From Microbacterium profundi (GTDB lineage Bacteria > Actinomycetota > Actinomycetes > Actinomycetales > Microbacteriaceae): a DNA stretch of 64,000 bases. Where the stretch lies: contig NZ_JPSY01000001.1 in assembly GCF_000763375.1 (NCBI RefSeq), positions 1,054,001 to 1,118,000 on the forward strand, written 5' to 3'. A model generated the notes under the pieces. It was not told the origin of the DNA. It did not search any database and saw only the letters and a program-made list of their open reading frames with translations. Positions 61,622 through 64,000 of this stretch are shown here, in pieces (within the stretch, counting starts at the first letter, position 1; every line of letters begins with the position of its first letter). A program made the translations under genes and the position numbers.

Positions 61622-62595
61622 GCGACGCCGATACGAGGCGGGTGCGACGCGCAGCGCTGTCCATCGGGCTCTGGGTCGGGATCTCGTCCGGGGTGATCGT
61701 CGCGATCGGCATCGGAGTGCTGATCGCCGTGGTGCTCTCCACGTCACGCCGCGAAGGCGAGGAGCACGGCGGCGGCTGGGTCGGCGGTCCCGCCGGGACG
61801 AGAGACGACTTCATCGTCGACATCGACGTGGTCGTGCCGACCGTGATCATCCTCGGGTTGATCGGCGTGGTGCTGCTCGGGGTGGTCGCCGCGGTCGCCG
61901 CGCGACGGTCGGTCCGCCCGCTCGGGGAGGCGCTGCGTCGGCAGCGGAACTTCGTGGCCGACGCGAGTCACGAGCTCCGCACGCCACTGACGACACTGAC
62001 AAGCCGCGTCCAGGTACTGCAACGCCGTCACGATCGCGGCGAAGATATCGGGGCGGGCCTCACCGACCTCCGGCACGATGCGGACATGATGGCCGACGTA
62101 CTCAACGATCTGCTGATCGCTGCGGAGGGGGAATCGATTCCCGATGGGAACGCGGACGTTGCGACAGCGGCAGCCGCAGCCGTAGCCGCGGTGACGACGA
62201 GCGCACAGGACTCCGAGGTCTCGCTCACGATCACGGTGGATCAGGAGGCGGAGGTGCAGCTGCCGGTCGTCACGCTCGTCCGCATCCTGGTCGCGCTGCT
62301 CGACAACGCAGTGCAGCACTCCCCCGCCCGCGGCACTGTCTCGATCCACATCGGGAGAGACCTCCGGAACGTGACGGTGCGCGTGATCGACGAGGGCTCC
62401 GGGATCGAGGGCATCTCCCCGGACCAGGTCTTCGAGCGGTTCGCGCGTCCGCGCGAGAGTGGACGCCCCCGCAGCTTCGGTCTCGGTCTCTCACTCGTGC
62501 GGGATGTCGCCCGCCGTGCCGGCGGTTCCATCGAGGTCGAACGATCGACGACATCCGGCACGACCTTCCTGCTCACACTGCCGGCTCATCCCTGA
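61618..62595 (+). CDS. Sensor histidine kinase
   Basis: 325 residues. Two TM segments (LWVGISSGVIVAIGIGVLIAVVL and TVIILGLIGVVLLGVVAAVAA) around a short, acidic extracellular loop of about 35 residues. HisKA: FVADASHELRTPLTTLTSRV, phosphoacceptor His in SHELRTP. HATPase: ALLDNAVQHSP (N box), VIDEGSGIEG (G1), GLGLSLVRDVARRAGG (G2). Partner of the preceding regulator. Signal unknown; downstream convergent flavin-transfer genes may be under its control. Confidence 0.93.
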   Translation: MSDADTRRVRRAALSIGLWVGISSGVIVAIGIGVLIAVVLSTSRREGEEHGGGWVGGPAGTRDDFIVDIDVVVPTVIILGLIGVVLLGVVAAVAARRSVRPLGEALRRQRNFVADASHELRTPLTTLTSRVQVLQRRHDRGEDIGAGLTDLRHDADMMADVLNDLLIAAEGESIPDGNADVATAAAAAVAAVTTSAQDSEVSLTITVDQEAEVQLPVVTLVRILVALLDNAVQHSPARGTVSIHIGRDLRNVTVRVIDEGSGIEGISPDQVFERFARPRESGRPRSFGLGLSLVRDVARRAGGSIEVERSTTSGTTFLLTLPAHP

Positions 62596-63425
62596 ACGAG
62601 TGCGCATCCCCCGATCGGCTGCGCACCGGCCGTCGTCGTCTGCACATCAACCATCGTGGTGCCGAGCCAGCGGGTCACCCGACGATCATCGTCGACGACG
62701 ATGCCGGTGCGGGATCCCGCGGCCGCAATCCACGAGCGGTCCGCTGGACCGGCCACCACAGCAGCGGTCGCCCAGACGTCCGCCTGTGTGAGACCGTCGG
62801 CCACGATCGTGGCCGACGCGACACCCGTCGCGGGGCGGCCGGTGCGCGGATCGAGGATGTGATGCCCGCGCTCCGCCGTCCCTGAGGTCGCCACCGCGCC
62901 GTTCACCACGTCGATCACCGCGATTATCTGGCTACGGTCGTGCGGGTCGGCGATTCCCACCTGCCATCGCCAGTCGACTCCCGCCGCCGTGAACAGCTGC
63001 AGGTCTCCGCCGGCGTTGATCCCGACCGCGGTCGCAGCTGACAGCAGCGGCTCGAGGTGCCGACGGCTCGCTGCTTCCACGGCCCAGCCCTTCACGTATC
63101 CGGTCGGGTCGAACCATCCGCGCCACCGGGCGGAGAACAGTCCGCCGGTGTCCTGTTCGGCGCGTTCGCAGGCATCTGCGACCAGCGACATCCTGCTGTC
63201 CGCATCCGCGATAGCGAGCTCACTGCGGCGAATGCGACTGATGTCGGAATCGGCGCGATACGTCGAGAACACCCGATCGATCTCGCGCAGTTCGTCGAAG
63301 CATGCTTGCACAGCCCGGTCGGCGCCCGCGTCGGTCGTCTCCTCCGGGCCGATCAGGTGGATGCTCATCGGGATGCCCATGATCTCTTCGACCCAGGCCC
63401 GCGTCCCCTCATTCGCGGTACGCAT
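62586..63425 (-). CDS. apbE: FAD:protein FMN transferase
   Basis: 279 residues. Attaches FMN to a Thr/Ser in target proteins. Family features: MGIPMSIHLIG, FDPTGYVKGWAVEAA (K in GYxKG-like position), INAGGDLQLF, ATSGTAERGHHILDPRTGRPATG and TIVADGLTQADVWATAAVV. No signal peptide seen. Overlaps the upstream FMN-binding protein gene, which is its probable substrate. Ends ten bases inside the kinase gene 3' end, convergent. Confidence 0.94.
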   Translation of the reverse strand: MRTANEGTRAWVEEIMGIPMSIHLIGPEETTDAGADRAVQACFDELREIDRVFSTYRADSDISRIRRSELAIADADSRMSLVADACERAEQDTGGLFSARWRGWFDPTGYVKGWAVEAASRRHLEPLLSAATAVGINAGGDLQLFTAAGVDWRWQVGIADPHDRSQIIAVIDVVNGAVATSGTAERGHHILDPRTGRPATGVASATIVADGLTQADVWATAAVVAGPADRSWIAAAGSRTGIVVDDDRRVTRWLGTTMVDVQTTTAGAQPIGGCALVQG

Positions 63426-63922
63426 CAGCTCTGCGCCTGGTCGATCGCGCTCTGCAGCGACGAGAGATAGCCATCGCTCGTGTAGGTGGCGCCGGACACC
63501 ATCTGGATCTTCGAGCTCTGAGCCTGGATCGTCTCCGAGACGAGCCTCGGGATCGCGGTGCCGTTGATCTGCCGATCCCGGCCGTTGCTGTTCGGGTAGT
63601 CGACCGCCTGCGCATCCGTTATCCGTCCGCCCGAGACGGTGATCTGCACCTGCACCGGCCCGTAGCGAGTCTGCGACGATGTGCCGGTGTAGGTTCCGTC
63701 GGCGAGGCCGGTGGCAGACGTGGTTCCCGAGTTCGAAGACGTGGTTCCTGAGCTCGACGTGGTTCCCGAGCCGCTCGCGCCGGTGTCGGCGGTCGTCGAC
63801 GAACTGCCCGCTGTCGCCGCACTGGCGTCGGTCGGGGTGACCGCCTCCAGAGACGTTCGGTAGCTGAACAGCAGCACGAGGCCGCTGACGGTCGCGAGCA
63901 GCGTGTAGAGGATCTTCTTCAT
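63425..63922 (-). CDS. FMN-binding domain lipoprotein-like membrane protein
   Basis: 165 residues. N-terminal membrane segment MKKILYTLLATVSGLVLLFSY, then a Ser/Thr/Gly-rich linker (about 35-75), then an FMN-binding domain with YGPVQVQITVSGGRITDAQAV and near the end QMVSGATYTSDGYLSSLQSA: the Thr in SGAT is the flavinylation site used by ApbE. Electron carrier facing the outside. Stop and apbE start share one base. Confidence 0.92.
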   Translation of the reverse strand: MKKILYTLLATVSGLVLLFSYRTSLEAVTPTDASAATAGSSSTTADTGASGSGTTSSSGTTSSNSGTTSATGLADGTYTGTSSQTRYGPVQVQITVSGGRITDAQAVDYPNSNGRDRQINGTAIPRLVSETIQAQSSKIQMVSGATYTSDGYLSSLQSAIDQAQS

Positions 63923-63936
63923 GGCCGTCTCCCTGC

Positions 63937-64000
63937 TCAGATAGTGAACGATTCGGAATGGATGCGATGGGCGGGGAACCCGGCGTCAACCAGGTCGCGC
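63937..64000 (-). CDS. 3' end of a ferric-reductase/flavodoxin-reductase-like gene (partial)
   Basis: The last 20 codons, RDLVDAGFPAHRIHSESFTI then stop, are typical of the C-terminus of ferredoxin-NADP reductase-type domains. The rest lies beyond the window edge. With the FMN-binding protein (14 bases on) and apbE it forms a three-gene flavin electron-transfer operon. Confidence 0.7.
   Translation of the reverse strand, partial: RDLVDAGFPAHRIHSESFTI

Overview
The window is high-GC chromosomal DNA of an actinobacterium, most likely Microbacterium or a close relative in Microbacteriaceae. This rests on gene content (DUF222/HNH nuclease, YkoE-type ECF transporter, DUF3073 protein, actinobacterial sterol-carrier protein, class II HelD, Rv2578c-type radical SAM protein), on strong G/C at third codon positions, and on two families of short interspersed repeats. 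The organism is an inference; no rRNA or tRNA gene was found.

Layout. 1-8.4 kb: recQ, a GNAT/pirin pair, a DUF222-HNH nuclease and a secreted subtilisin. 8.8-12.6 kb: a YkoE/D/C-type ECF transporter whose fused double ATPase carries 21 tandem copies of a 9-residue repeat between its two halves. 12.7-17.4 kb: acyl-CoA dehydrogenase, M15 peptidase, a radical SAM protein split by a 209-residue mini-intein, YaeQ. 17.5-27.1 kb: DEAD-box helicase, sugar epimerase, HelD, RND efflux pump with its TetR regulator. 27.2-34.1 kb: paired fluoride channels, a Rieske oxidoreductase, nitroreductase, TipA-type MerR regulator, DUF4097/PadR operon, universal stress protein, DUF3073. 34.1-45.8 kb: four purine genes (purF, purM, purD, purC) interleaved with MFS carriers, a siderophore-interacting protein, sterol-carrier protein and NUDIX hydrolase. 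45.8-48.0 kb: VapBC and a uracil permease. 48.1-54.9 kb: a 5-oxoprolinase-type operon (NRAMP, pxpA, shortened DUF1445, fused pxpBC, biotin carboxylase) with a divergent GntR regulator. 54.9-60.9 kb: an accessory stretch of lower GC with broken VOC genes, a frameshifted toxin-antitoxin pair, an ATPase/DUF4143 gene flanked by palindromes, and four small genes separated by related ~100-bp repeats. 60.9-64 kb: a two-component system, ApbE, an FMN-binding protein and the end of a ferric-reductase-like gene.

Main observations: (1) the intein interrupts the CxxxCxxC cluster motif exactly at its third cysteine; (2) interspersed repeats have become peptide linkers in two gene fusions and short inserts in four proteins; (3) a previously unnamed ~100-bp repeat with an AACGATCGTTT-like core punctuates 56.1-60.9 kb in a cassette-like pattern; (4) many genes lack a Shine-Dalgarno and have a TAnnnT hexamer six bases before the start codon, pointing to widespread leaderless transcription.
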